Source: CAYNTS01 sp964400495
GTDB lineage: Bacteria > Fidelibacterota > Marinisomatia > SCGC-AAA003-L08 > D37C17
NCBI GenBank assembly: GCA_964400495.1
Contig: CAYNTS010000002.1
Coordinates: 4,881 to 68,880 of the forward strand
Length of the DNA: 64,000 bases
Direction: 5' to 3'
A model generated the notes under the pieces. The model worked only from the letters and a program-made list of their open reading frames with translations, did not search any database and was not told the DNA's origin. Positions 9,636-19,475 of this stretch are shown in pieces; position 1 is the first letter of the stretch, and each line of letters starts with the position of its first letter. The position numbers and the translations under genes are program-made.

Positions 9636-11210
9636 ATGAAGAAATTAATACTAGCAATATGTTTTATGGGGTTGGTTTTATCACAAGTGAGCCAAGGAGG
9701 GCAACCTTTTAGCTTTGATAATTCTACCCGTTCAGAATTTGCATTGGTTATGACTGAAACAGTGGATGTGGATAGATTGTTTTGGGAAGACGAACAAGCA
9801 GACAAAGATGAACCATATAGATTCGGAACAAGTTTTGAAGTAAATTATAATTTGCACAATTCAGGTACTTGGGAAGACGTTGAGGGTGGAACACTTTGGA
9901 GATTAGAAATTACTTCACCAGGTGCACTCACTTTAAATCTTTTATATAATCGTTTTTGGTTGCCTACAGGAGGTGAGTTTTTTGTGTACAATACCGATCA
10001 ATCTCACGTTCTAGGTGCATTCACATCATTTAATAATAAAGAAGATTTTGTATTTGCAACATCACCTGTAAAGGGTGAAACAATCATTTTAGAGTATTTT
10101 GAACCTACAGGATCACAAGATGGCTCAGAAATTCAAATTTCATCAATTGTGCATGGCTATAAAGATCCCTTTGGATTTTATGAAGATAGAAATTATGGCG
10201 ATTCCGGATCTTGCAATAATAATGTAAATTGCTCAGTTGGGAATGATTGGCAAGATGATAAGCGTTCTGTTGCTATGATTTTAACATCTGGGAATTCTAG
10301 AATTTGTACGGGTGCACTCATAAATAATGTAGAACAAGATCAAACCCAATATTTTTTAACAGCAGATCACTGTTTAGGTGGCAATAATTACTGGATTTTT
10401 ATGTTCAATTATGAAAGTTCAGGATGCAGTAATTCAAATGGACCCACATACCAAACTGTGCAGGGTTCAACATTAAAAGCAAGTCATCAAACACCTGACT
10501 TTGCATTATTAAAAATTACAGAATCAATACCAAATTCATATAATGTGTTTTATGCTGGATGGTCTAATAGTAGTTCTGCTCCTAACAATTCTACTTGTAT
10601 TCACCATCCCTCAGGAGATATTAAGAAAATTTCGTTTGACAACAACCCTGCAACAAGTTCTTCATGGCAAGGACCTTTTGGTACTCATTGGAAAATCTCT
10701 CATTGGGAAGATGGTACTACAGAACCAGGTTCTTCGGGGTCCCCTCTGTTTGATCAAAATCATAGAATAGTTGGACAATTATCTGGTGGAGAAGCATCTT
10801 GTTCTTACAACTATAATGATTATTTTGGCAAAGTTGCAGAATCGTGGGATTATGGGAACTCATCATCTTCACGATTGAGTGATTGGCTTGACCCCAATAA
10901 TACTGGTGCAACAACTCTAAATGGAACGTACGATGGTCAAATTTTAGGGTGTACAGATGAAGAAGCAATTAATTATAATCCAAACGCTACCGTTGATGAT
11001 GGCAGTTGTGAATATCCAGCACTTATCGGTGATTTGAATCAAGACACACAAATTAATGTCTTAGATGTTGTTGTGTTAGTTAATATTATTTTAGGACTTG
11101 AAAATCCATCAGATTATCAATTAGTAGCAGGTGATATTAACAGCGATAATAATATAAATATTCAAGATGTTATTTTAACAGTTAATCTAATTATGCAAGG
11201 AGGAAACTAG
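9636..11210 (+). CDS. Secreted trypsin-like (S1) serine protease with dockerin tail
   Basis: 524 residues from the ATG at 9636, which directly starts a signal peptide (MKKLILAICFMGLVLSQ); an ATG at 9585 would only add a polar extension. The catalytic triad is visible: LTADHC (H about 245), TPDFALL (D about 288), and GSSGSP (S about 367), the lysyl/glutamyl-endopeptidase style. A GCTDEEAINYNPNA repeat follows near 439-460. The last ~60 residues are a two-repeat dockerin (GDLNQDTQINVLDVV, GDINSDNNINIQDVI). The next gene is a clear paralogue, so this is a tandem duplication. Confidence 0.88.
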   Translation: MKKLILAICFMGLVLSQVSQGGQPFSFDNSTRSEFALVMTETVDVDRLFWEDEQADKDEPYRFGTSFEVNYNLHNSGTWEDVEGGTLWRLEITSPGALTLNLLYNRFWLPTGGEFFVYNTDQSHVLGAFTSFNNKEDFVFATSPVKGETIILEYFEPTGSQDGSEIQISSIVHGYKDPFGFYEDRNYGDSGSCNNNVNCSVGNDWQDDKRSVAMILTSGNSRICTGALINNVEQDQTQYFLTADHCLGGNNYWIFMFNYESSGCSNSNGPTYQTVQGSTLKASHQTPDFALLKITESIPNSYNVFYAGWSNSSSAPNNSTCIHHPSGDIKKISFDNNPATSSSWQGPFGTHWKISHWEDGTTEPGSSGSPLFDQNHRIVGQLSGGEASCSYNYNDYFGKVAESWDYGNSSSSRLSDWLDPNNTGATTLNGTYDGQILGCTDEEAINYNPNATVDDGSCEYPALIGDLNQDTQINVLDVVVLVNIILGLENPSDYQLVAGDINSDNNINIQDVILTVNLIMQGGN

Positions 11211-11213
11211 AAA

Positions 11214-13376
11214 ATGAAACGAGTTATCCTACCATTACTTTTTTTGTTTAGCACTGTTTTTGCAGTAGTCAATACATTTGAACAACCCAAATCTGTCTCT
11301 TTGAATTTAGGGTTTGATATATCTTTAGAAGTTTTAAGGTCTGTTGATTCAGGAGCATTACTACAAGAAGATATCGCAAATTCCGGTCCAGCCATACCAA
11401 TGCGATATGCAGAGTCAATAGATGTTGATTTTGACATTAGTAGTTCAGGAATTTGGGAAACGTTAGAAGATGGTTCTTCGATTTGGAGATTAGGCATAAA
11501 ATCACCCAATGCCTTTGGAATGAAATTTTTGTTTGATACATATATTCTACCTGAGGGTGGTGAGTTGATTATTTTCAATAAAGCTATGGATATGAGTATT
11601 GGTCCATATAAAAGTGAGCAAAATCATAGCGACCTAACATTTGGAACACCATTGGTTAAAGGTGATGAAATTATAATTGAATATTTTCAACCATCATGGG
11701 TAGAAATCCCCCCACAGTTGCATCTTAAAAACGTGTTTCATGCATATAGAGATATTCATAATTTTTATGAATCACGTGATAGAAGTTGTGGAGATAATGT
11801 AGCATGTTCGAGTGCTAATCCGTATGAAGACCAAGTAAATTCTGTTATTTATTTAGAAATGTATCAGTATATTTGTTCAGCAGCGCTCATTAATAATACA
11901 GAACAAGATTTAACCCCTTATGTGTTAACTGCTTGGCATTGTGTTGAAAGCGAAACAAATGTTGGTTCTCATAATAATTTCACCTTTTACTTTGACCACC
12001 AAAGTTCATCTTGCAGTGGAACCAATAGTTACTATGGACACTCACAAACAGGTTCTTATACACGAGCTTGGGGCAATATGAGTACATCTGACTTTGCATT
12101 ATTAGAAATGGATAATGCTCCTTCATCTTGGTGGAATTCCTATTATGCAGGATGGTCGCGGTCATCGTCAAATCCATCAATTTCAGTTGGGATTCATCAT
12201 CCCGGTGGTGACCCAAAGAAAATTAACTTTGATAATGGTGATACTGCAACCGATGAAGGTTGGAATTCATGGAACACACATTGGGGGTTATACTGGGATA
12301 ACGGTGGAACGGCAGGTGGTTCATCTGGTTCTCCTTTGTTTAATACATCAAATTTGATAGTGGGTCAACTTAGCGGAGGTACAGGTGGTGACTGTGGAAG
12401 CGGTCAAGACCTGTATGGGAAAATTTCAAAATCTTGGAATAATGGTAGTAGCTCAAGCACTCGGTTAAAAGATTGGTTAGATCCTAGCAACTCATCCGTT
12501 TATTCTCTAGATGGAACGTATGATGGAGTTGTGATAGTGTATGGGTGTACAAACTCAAATGCTTGCAATTATGACCCCGATGCAACTAATGATGATGGCT
12601 CATGTGAATATGCTCAAACCAATTTTGATTGTGATGGTAATTGTACTGCTGGATTTGATTGTTCTGGAGTATGTGGCGGTAATGCAATCAATGATGCTTG
12701 TGGTATATGTGATGGACCAGGGGCAGTGTATGAATGTGGCTGTAGCGATATCCCCTATGGAGACTGTGATTGTAACGGTAATGAGTTAGATGAATGTGGT
12801 GTTTGTGGTGGCAATGGTACATCCTGTGCTTCAATCGAAATCAGTTTTGGAGATTATCAAGATGGTTCAGTAGAAATTATAATGAACAATACAATTCCTG
12901 TGGGTGGATTTCAATTCGAAATAGTTGATACCCCTGATATTATCGATTTAGGGAGCAATCTGTTTGGGGGCACAGCCAGCTATAATGGATTTAATTTTGC
13001 TTCATCTCCTGAGGGTATGGTTCTTGGATTTAGTTTTACCGGAAATACTATTCCTGCTGGGAATGCAGTACTTATAAATATTCCAATTGAGGGGCAGGGA
13101 AGTACTCAATTATGCTTTACTGAGCCAATAATTACTGATTGGGAAGGAACAATAATAGATGTGCAATTTGGAGATTGTATTAATCTTGACAATGGATTAT
13201 TAGGTGACTTAACATCAGATGGATTGATAAATGTAACAGATATTGTTGTCCTACTTAATATAATTTTAGGATATAATGAAGCAACTCCAGCACAACAATT
13301 TGCGGGTGATTTAAACTCAGACGGAATATTAAATGTTATAGATGTTGTGCTATTAGTTAATATAATTTTAAGTTAA
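11214..13376 (+). CDS. Secreted trypsin-like protease with Cys-rich repeats, cohesin-like domain and dockerin
   Basis: 720 residues; starts three bases after its paralogue. Signal peptide MKRVILPLLFLFSTVFA. Triad: LTAWHC (H242), STSDFALL (D293), GSSGSP (S371). Residues 444-539 are Cys-rich: a GCTNSNACNYDPDA repeat, then CDGNC, CSGVCGG, CGICDG and CGVCGGNG units. Residues 540-657 (ISFGDYQDGSVEIIMNNT ... VGGFQFEI ... LGFSFTG ... IPAGNAVLINIPI) resemble a cohesin-like beta-sandwich. The tail 662-720 is a dockerin (GDLTSDGLINVTDIV, GDLNSDGILNVIDVV). A cohesin-like module and a dockerin in one chain is unusual. The protease assignment is firm; the cohesin call is moderate. Confidence 0.85.
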   Translation: MKRVILPLLFLFSTVFAVVNTFEQPKSVSLNLGFDISLEVLRSVDSGALLQEDIANSGPAIPMRYAESIDVDFDISSSGIWETLEDGSSIWRLGIKSPNAFGMKFLFDTYILPEGGELIIFNKAMDMSIGPYKSEQNHSDLTFGTPLVKGDEIIIEYFQPSWVEIPPQLHLKNVFHAYRDIHNFYESRDRSCGDNVACSSANPYEDQVNSVIYLEMYQYICSAALINNTEQDLTPYVLTAWHCVESETNVGSHNNFTFYFDHQSSSCSGTNSYYGHSQTGSYTRAWGNMSTSDFALLEMDNAPSSWWNSYYAGWSRSSSNPSISVGIHHPGGDPKKINFDNGDTATDEGWNSWNTHWGLYWDNGGTAGGSSGSPLFNTSNLIVGQLSGGTGGDCGSGQDLYGKISKSWNNGSSSSTRLKDWLDPSNSSVYSLDGTYDGVVIVYGCTNSNACNYDPDATNDDGSCEYAQTNFDCDGNCTAGFDCSGVCGGNAINDACGICDGPGAVYECGCSDIPYGDCDCNGNELDECGVCGGNGTSCASIEISFGDYQDGSVEIIMNNTIPVGGFQFEIVDTPDIIDLGSNLFGGTASYNGFNFASSPEGMVLGFSFTGNTIPAGNAVLINIPIEGQGSTQLCFTEPIITDWEGTIIDVQFGDCINLDNGLLGDLTSDGLINVTDIVVLLNIILGYNEATPAQQFAGDLNSDGILNVIDVVLLVNIILS

Positions 13377-13385
13377 GGAAAGAGA

Positions 13386-15419
13386 ATGTTTAATAAAATA
13401 AATGTAATTTTAGTATTGGTTGGGGTGTTGCTTGCAAATCCTGATTATAGAGAAAATAGAGTATTATTTTGTTTAAATAGTGATATTCAACCATTACAAA
13501 TTGAACGAAATAATGACAAGATAGAAGTAAATCACGAATCATTAAATAGATTCTTAAAAGAAATAGATGTTAAAAACATTACCAAATGGATACCTTTTGC
13601 TACTGAAGAAGATCATGCAAACGAAATCTATTTAAATAGGGTGTATCGTTTACATTTAGGTGAAAATTCACAAGCAGACAGAGAATCTATTAAACAAAAT
13701 TTAACAACAATTCAGGGCGTACATTCTGCTGAGTTAGAAGTAATTCATAGACCAACATATACTCCGAATGATCAATACTATAACTACCAGTGGTTCCTAA
13801 CTCAAATTGATGTCAATGATGCTTGGGATGAGTGGAGTATGAATGGGAATGATATTCCAGGTGACAGAAATGTTATTCTTGCTTCAGTAGATACGGGTGT
13901 CGACTGGGATCATCCAGATTTACGAAACAATTTATGGCAAAATTTAGGTGAAGATGCCGATGGTGATGGACATACAATCGAATATTCAAATGGTCAATGG
14001 ATTTTAGACCCAGGCGATTTAAATGGTGTTGATGATGATGATTGGGATGATAATGGAAGTACATTTGTTGATGACTTAATTGGTTGGGACCACTCAGGGT
14101 GGTCTGGCTTAGATGATAACGATCCACGACCAAAATCTGGTGTTTCCAATTATTCAACGTGGGCACATGGTACACACGTTGCTGGGTTATTATCTGCAAC
14201 CACTGATAATTCAACTGGTATTGCTTCTGCTGCGTTCAATTGTAGCATAATGTCAATCAAATGTTCTGAAGAGAGTCAAACAGGTGAACCCTACATTGAT
14301 GAAGGTTATTCTGGAATATTATATGCTGCTAAAGCAGGATATTATGATGGAGGTTTTGCTATTGTAAATAATAGTTGGGGTGGGTATGGATATAGTGCAT
14401 ACGAACAAGCAACTATCGATGTTGCTCATGATACCTATAATGCAATTTTAATTGCCGCCGCAGGAAATGGTAGTTCAACAGGTTGGAATGAAGAAGAGGC
14501 CGCACACTATCCTTCAAGTTATGAAAATATAATTTCTGTATGTCCAACTGGAACAAATGATAGTTGGGGACATTGGGCAACTTACCATTCAACTGTTGAT
14601 CTTGCTTCACCAGGTGAAAATATTAGAAGTACAATTATTAATTCGTACACATCTTGGGATGGGTCATCAATGGCTTCCCCCATTGTTGCAAGTGTGTTTG
14701 GATTGCTTCGGTCACAAAATATGGATTGGTCTAACGACCAATTAGAAACAATGGTGCTTGCAACTGCTGACCCTCGATTGTATGATGTAAACCAAGAAAG
14801 TTATTTGCAGGGTAATTTAGGTGTTGGGCGAGTTGATGCCGGGATGGCAGTAATAACTCCTCTTTTTCCAAAACTTGAATTTGCAGGGGAAGACATGTTT
14901 ATAATAAATGACTCTAATGGTGAAATAAATCCTGGAGAAGAAATTGAATTGCGAGTTATTTTATTTAATGAACCAAGTTGGGGAACAGCAACAGATGTTG
15001 TTGGTACGCTTTCTTCTTCTAGTCCGTATGTGACTATAACTTCAGGTGAAATTGATTTTGGAGATATTGCTTCCGGTGATGCTGGGTTAAATGAGATTTT
15101 TCCATTTACCGCTTATTTTGGTAGTAATACACCAGAAGGTGATATTGAATTTTCACTCAATATTTCTTCAAACGAATATGATTATGTAATTTATGAAACT
15201 AGTATTCCCTTAACATACTCTGTCTTTGATAGTCCTATTATGTTTGGCGATTTAAATCAAGATGGAGTACTTAATATTTTAGATGTTGTCAGTGAAGTGA
15301 ATATCATTATAGGATTAGTTAATCCATCACCATATCAAATAGAAGCTGGCGATATGAATGCAGATGGTACAATCAATATTCAAGATATCATCCTTCTTGT
15401 AAATGCCATTATGGGATAA
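13386..15419 (+). CDS. Secreted subtilisin-like (S8) protease with dockerin tail
   Basis: 677 residues. Signal peptide MFNKINVILVLVGVLLA and a propeptide-like segment to about 125, then the S8 domain: ASVDTGVDWDHPDL (D169), WAHGTHVAGL (H261), IVNNSWGG (oxyanion Asn near 329), and WDGSSMASP (S428). An Asp-rich insert around 190-245 (DDDDWDDNG) may bind calcium. A beta-sandwich region (about 500-610) precedes the dockerin at 619-677 (GDLNQDGVLNILDVV, GDMNADGTINIQDII). It follows the two S1 proteases in the same orientation, consistent with a co-expressed extracellular proteolytic set. Confidence 0.9.
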   Translation: MFNKINVILVLVGVLLANPDYRENRVLFCLNSDIQPLQIERNNDKIEVNHESLNRFLKEIDVKNITKWIPFATEEDHANEIYLNRVYRLHLGENSQADRESIKQNLTTIQGVHSAELEVIHRPTYTPNDQYYNYQWFLTQIDVNDAWDEWSMNGNDIPGDRNVILASVDTGVDWDHPDLRNNLWQNLGEDADGDGHTIEYSNGQWILDPGDLNGVDDDDWDDNGSTFVDDLIGWDHSGWSGLDDNDPRPKSGVSNYSTWAHGTHVAGLLSATTDNSTGIASAAFNCSIMSIKCSEESQTGEPYIDEGYSGILYAAKAGYYDGGFAIVNNSWGGYGYSAYEQATIDVAHDTYNAILIAAAGNGSSTGWNEEEAAHYPSSYENIISVCPTGTNDSWGHWATYHSTVDLASPGENIRSTIINSYTSWDGSSMASPIVASVFGLLRSQNMDWSNDQLETMVLATADPRLYDVNQESYLQGNLGVGRVDAGMAVITPLFPKLEFAGEDMFIINDSNGEINPGEEIELRVILFNEPSWGTATDVVGTLSSSSPYVTITSGEIDFGDIASGDAGLNEIFPFTAYFGSNTPEGDIEFSLNISSNEYDYVIYETSIPLTYSVFDSPIMFGDLNQDGVLNILDVVSEVNIIIGLVNPSPYQIEAGDMNADGTINIQDIILLVNAIMG

Positions 15420-15427
15420 TTATTATT

Positions 15428-15455
15428 GCAGAGGCATTAGCAACAATGTCTCTGC
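15428..15455 (+). terminator. Stem-loop terminator after the secreted protease block
   Basis: GCAGAGGCATT and AATGTCTCTGC pair over 11 positions with one G.U wobble and a six-base loop (AGCAAC). It sits eight bases after the subtilase stop. The following ATCTTTC is only weakly T-rich, so efficiency is uncertain. Confidence 0.65.
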
Positions 15456-15541
15456 ATCTTTCACAAATAAATAAACGAAGTCTTTCCTTCCAACTTAATA
15501 ATATTCTAAATTTGCACCTAATTTAAGGGGATATTTAATAT

Positions 15542-16498
15542 ATGATTTATGATACAATTTTGGGTGCTATAGGGAATACACCTATTGTAAAATTTAATAG
15601 AATTGGTGCAGAATTAAAATGTCAACTCTACGGCAAATGTGAATTTATCAATGCTGGTGGTTCTGTTAAAGATAGAATCGGTAAAAACATGATTGAAAAA
15701 GCCGAAGCTGAAGGACGAATTAAGCCGGGCGATACTCTTATTGAACCAACTTCGGGGAATACTGGAATTGGAATGGCACTTACTGCGGCCGTAAAAGGGT
15801 ATCGTATGATTATCACAATGCCTGAGAAAATGAGTCATGAAAAGGCAGTTGTTTTAGAAGCATTGGGTGCAGAAATTGTACGCACACCAACTGAAGCAGC
15901 TTGGGATGCTCCTGAAAGTCATATTGGAGTTGCTGAAAAATTACAATCTGAAATACCAAATTCACATATATTAGACCAGTACAAAAATACTGCAAACCCA
16001 GACGCTCATTATGTAAATACTGCACAAGAAATTTTAGATGATATGGGCGATGATTTAGCAATGGTTGTAGCAGGAGTAGGTACTGGTGGCACTATTACTG
16101 GAATTGCAAAACGATTAAAAGAAGCAAACCCCAATATCATAATAGTTGGTGCTGACCCCTATGGTTCTATTTTGGGGGGTGGTGATGAAATTTACCCCTA
16201 TCAAGTAGAAGGAATTGGCTATGATTTTTTTCCAGAGGTGTTAAATAATAATTTGATTGATGAATACATTAAAACATCTGATAAAGAATCTTTTGAAGTT
16301 GTAAGACGGCTCATCAAAGAAGAAGGATTACTTTGCGGTGGGTCTTCGGGATCTGCTGTGTGGGCTTCCTTACAAGTAGCTGGGAGATTAGAAGCTGGTC
16401 AAAAATGTTTAGTAATTTTACCGGATTCAATCCGTAATTATTTAACAAAATTTGCTGATGATACATGGATGATTGAAAATGGGTTTATGGAATCCTAA
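15542..16498 (+). CDS. PLP-dependent cystathionine beta-synthase-type enzyme (catalytic core only)
   Basis: 318 residues of fold-type II PLP enzyme. The Schiff-base lysine is K43 in GGSVKDRI; the phosphate-binding loop is VGTGGTITG; SGNTG binds substrate. The details match cystathionine beta-synthase more than O-acetylserine sulfhydrylase: NPDAHYVNTAQEI, VEGIGYDFFP, and the end LPDSIRNYLTKFADDTWM. It lacks the N-terminal heme segment and the C-terminal CBS pair of the animal enzyme. It probably joins homocysteine or sulfide chemistry to serine, but cysteine synthase activity cannot be excluded. It has its own leader with AAGGGGAT before the start. Confidence 0.85.
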   Translation: MIYDTILGAIGNTPIVKFNRIGAELKCQLYGKCEFINAGGSVKDRIGKNMIEKAEAEGRIKPGDTLIEPTSGNTGIGMALTAAVKGYRMIITMPEKMSHEKAVVLEALGAEIVRTPTEAAWDAPESHIGVAEKLQSEIPNSHILDQYKNTANPDAHYVNTAQEILDDMGDDLAMVVAGVGTGGTITGIAKRLKEANPNIIIVGADPYGSILGGGDEIYPYQVEGIGYDFFPEVLNNNLIDEYIKTSDKESFEVVRRLIKEEGLLCGGSSGSAVWASLQVAGRLEAGQKCLVILPDSIRNYLTKFADDTWMIENGFMES

Positions 16499-16534
16499 AA
16501 CAGATTTAGTAAATATTTTAATGAAAATAATATA

Positions 16535-17653
16535 ATGTTATCTACCTTTGATATTGTATTAATTGGTGTTTCAGGTTATTACTTTTTGACCTTAATTTGG
16601 TTTATTGTTGGAACATATAAAAAACAACCTTTACTTACCCAAAAATCGACAGAAGGTGTTTCAGTAATTGTATCCATTTTTAATGGTGAAAATGCTCTTC
16701 CAAAACTAATTTCTGATTTAAAAAACCAACAATATTCAGGAGATGTAGAATTTATTTTAGTTGATGATGGTTCTACAGATAATTCTGCTGAAATAATAAA
16801 GAATCAATCAATAAATGATTCTCGATTTAGATATGTGAACTCAGACTATGGAGATGCAAAATTATCATTAAAGAAAAAAGGGCTTGATGCTGGGATAAAA
16901 TCTTCTACATTTGATATTTTATTATTTACTGATGTTGATTGTCATTTGCAACCCAATTGGATTCAAGGGATGGTAAATAATTTCACCAAAGATATTGATT
17001 ATGTGATTGGATATTCTGAAACAAGACCTCTAAATAAATTCGTAACTATATTCCAGCGAATTGATTTTATGATGTTGATGTTTTCAGCACGCTCAACTAC
17101 TGTTTTTCACCACACCTGGGCATGTAGTGGACAAAACCAAGCATATCGTAAATCATTATATAATGAGGTTGGTGGTTTTGCTGATATTTCAACGCAATTA
17201 CAAGGTGATGATTCATTGTTTTTACATCTGTGTAGAAACAAAACAAAAGTGAATGTTAGATTTTCTGAGTATGAATCAACGCATGTTACAAGTCGCCCTG
17301 AAACATCATGGATATCTTTTTTAAAACAAAGAATTCGATGGTCTGGTGATGCCAGTATTATGTGGAAGTTCAATAAAATCTTTTTCATTTCCATTACAGC
17401 AACATTTTTAACAAATAGTTTATTATTTATTGGTTTAATAACTTTCTTTTCTAAAGTTGCGGTAACTTGTTTATTTTTTAAATTTATTTTAGAGTGTTTT
17501 CTTTTTTGCAGGGGGGGAAGATATATCAATTCTGAAGTTAACATCATTCAATTTTTATGTTGGTTTGTAATTCAAATCCCATATATTGTTGCAATGGGAT
17601 TGATGAGTTCTACAGCAAATGCCTTTTCATGGCGTGGCCGCAAGGTAGGTTAA
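16535..17653 (+). CDS. Membrane-anchored family 2 glycosyltransferase
   Basis: 372 residues: an N-terminal membrane helix (about 7-27), a GT-A catalytic domain, then two or three C-terminal helices (about 285-360). Family motifs: VSVIVSIFNGE, VDDGSTD, the metal-binding DVD in LFTDVDCH, GDDSLF, and QRIRW. These mark a processive-type GT2 that uses a nucleotide sugar at the cytoplasmic face. Acceptor and sugar are unknown. It is followed three bases later by a second, related GT2. Confidence 0.87.
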   Translation: MLSTFDIVLIGVSGYYFLTLIWFIVGTYKKQPLLTQKSTEGVSVIVSIFNGENALPKLISDLKNQQYSGDVEFILVDDGSTDNSAEIIKNQSINDSRFRYVNSDYGDAKLSLKKKGLDAGIKSSTFDILLFTDVDCHLQPNWIQGMVNNFTKDIDYVIGYSETRPLNKFVTIFQRIDFMMLMFSARSTTVFHHTWACSGQNQAYRKSLYNEVGGFADISTQLQGDDSLFLHLCRNKTKVNVRFSEYESTHVTSRPETSWISFLKQRIRWSGDASIMWKFNKIFFISITATFLTNSLLFIGLITFFSKVAVTCLFFKFILECFLFCRGGRYINSEVNIIQFLCWFVIQIPYIVAMGLMSSTANAFSWRGRKVG

Positions 17654-17656
17654 CCC

Positions 17657-18790
17657 ATGTTCTATTTTATTATTTTGATTACAATTGTGTATGTTGGGTT
17701 TATTCTCTGGTTGTTTGAGGGGTTGCGTGCAAGTCAATTAAATAAAGAAAAGACGGAGTTAGCAGATTACCCTTTTGTTTCTATAATTGTTTCAGCTAGA
17801 AATGAAGAAGATACAATTGAAACATTGTTAAATCATTTGTATCAACAATCTTACCCACACGATAAATTTGAAATTATTATTGCAAATGATAGATCATGTG
17901 ACAATACAGAGTCAATTTTGAATAAGCATTCCCAAATAGCACAAAACATGTCTTTTGTTACCATTTCAGAAACGCCAATAGGCTGGGCACCAAAAAAATG
18001 GGCATTACATACAATTATTCAACAGACGAGTGGTGAAATATTATTACAAACGGATGCAGACTGTATTCCTCATCCTCAATGGATTGAAACTATGGTGCAT
18101 GTATTTTCGAAGGAAAATATTGGAATGGTTTCAGCTCCTGCACCACTGACATCTACAAATTCAACATTAAATACATTATATGAATTAGATAGTCTTTCTC
18201 AAGATGGATTCTCCGCTGCAGGGTTTGCACATAATTTAACATTTTCGTGTACGGGGCGAAATTTGGCTATACGAAAATCTGCATTTGTAGAAATAGATGG
18301 GTATGAAGGAATTGAGTATTTTGTTTCTGGAGATGATGATTTATTACTCCAAAAATTAAGTAGTAAAACCGATTATGAAATTCAGTTCATATTAGATCAA
18401 AAAGCAGTAGTTGAATCTCCCGGACCTAAATCTATCCACCAATTTATTAATCAACGACTTAGGTTTGCATCAAAGGGTTTGGATTATTATAAAATAGCAA
18501 CAAGTAAATCTCTAAAATTGGTTTTACCACTCATATTTACAACTAATTTGTTAGTAGTTCTATCCATTGTTCAGTTTACAGAAACAGCATTAATTATATG
18601 GTTTTTACCCTGGCTCATTAAATCTATCCCTGATGCACTCCTGACATCGTATGTATTTACAATTTTAAAAAGGAAATGGAGCACTTCTTTATTTATTTTA
18701 TTAAGTGTTATTCATCCATTTTATATCATAATTTTTGGATCGATTGGACCCTTTAAAGCAATTAAATGGAAAAATGAAACAACTAGTTAA
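17657..18790 (+). CDS. Membrane-anchored family 2 glycosyltransferase
   Basis: 377 residues with the same plan as its neighbour: an N-terminal helix (3-20), then a GT-A domain with VSIIVSARNEED, NDRSCDNT, DAD in LLQTDADC, SGDDDLL, and NQRLRFASKG, then C-terminal hydrophobic helices (about 285-365). Two different GT2 genes in tandem with a periplasmic DUF3108-like gene suggest assembly of an envelope glycan or glycolipid (inference). Its 3' end overlaps the next gene by 17 bases. Confidence 0.87.
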   Translation: MFYFIILITIVYVGFILWLFEGLRASQLNKEKTELADYPFVSIIVSARNEEDTIETLLNHLYQQSYPHDKFEIIIANDRSCDNTESILNKHSQIAQNMSFVTISETPIGWAPKKWALHTIIQQTSGEILLQTDADCIPHPQWIETMVHVFSKENIGMVSAPAPLTSTNSTLNTLYELDSLSQDGFSAAGFAHNLTFSCTGRNLAIRKSAFVEIDGYEGIEYFVSGDDDLLLQKLSSKTDYEIQFILDQKAVVESPGPKSIHQFINQRLRFASKGLDYYKIATSKSLKLVLPLIFTTNLLVVLSIVQFTETALIIWFLPWLIKSIPDALLTSYVFTILKRKWSTSLFILLSVIHPFYIIIFGSIGPFKAIKWKNETTS

Positions 18791-19475
18791 AATTTGTTTA
18801 TTAGGAATTCTATTAACAACACTTTTCTCGCAAAAGGTGCAAGAATTTGATATTACATTTTTAGGGCTCAAGGTTGCGAAAGTTGAAATAATATCTATAG
18901 ATTCAGTATTTAATTCATTACCAGCTCGGTTTATTCAATTTAATGCTAACACCTCATCATTTGCATATTCTGTTTTTCCTACTTCGTGTACATATCAAAT
19001 GTTTGTTGATGAAGATAATTCAATTAAATATTTTTATAAAGAAACAGAACAACCTAATGTTAAGAATAAAATTGAAACTGAAATCATAAATAAGAAAATA
19101 TTTTATAGAAACACAGATGTCGAGTTAAAACCAAATATGTATAATATTTTCTCACTGTTAGATTTTATTTCGTTGAACAGAACAACCATTCCTAAGGTAA
19201 ATAATTTTAAACTTGAACGTGAAGGATTAGTTTATAATGCACATATTATCAAGAACCTTGAAAGTACATTTCTAGAATTAAATATAGAAATTGATAGTGA
19301 AAAAAATCAAACATCTGTTTTGCAAGATACCGATATATTTTCTTGGGCAGTGTTTAAACCAAATGCTAGCCGTAAAATTTGGATCGATATTAAAAATAAA
19401 AATATATCTAAATGTGAGTTTAAATTTGGTTTTTGGAAATTAACAGCTGAAAATGTAAATCATGAATCTGATTAA
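18774..19475 (+). CDS. Exported DUF3108-like protein
   Basis: 233 residues from the ATG at 18774, which begins a signal peptide (MKQLVKICLLGILLTTLFS); an upstream TTG at 18735 would bury it. The mature protein is beta-rich (EFDITFLGLKVAKVEIIS ... FAYSVFPT ... Y ... VFKPNASRKIWID), the pattern of DUF3108-type periplasmic proteins. Function unknown. It overlaps the upstream glycosyltransferase by 17 bases and the downstream membrane gene by 14, so it is part of that operon. Confidence 0.7.
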   Translation: MKQLVKICLLGILLTTLFSQKVQEFDITFLGLKVAKVEIISIDSVFNSLPARFIQFNANTSSFAYSVFPTSCTYQMFVDEDNSIKYFYKETEQPNVKNKIETEIINKKIFYRNTDVELKPNMYNIFSLLDFISLNRTTIPKVNNFKLEREGLVYNAHIIKNLESTFLELNIEIDSEKNQTSVLQDTDIFSWAVFKPNASRKIWIDIKNKNISKCEFKFGFWKLTAENVNHESD

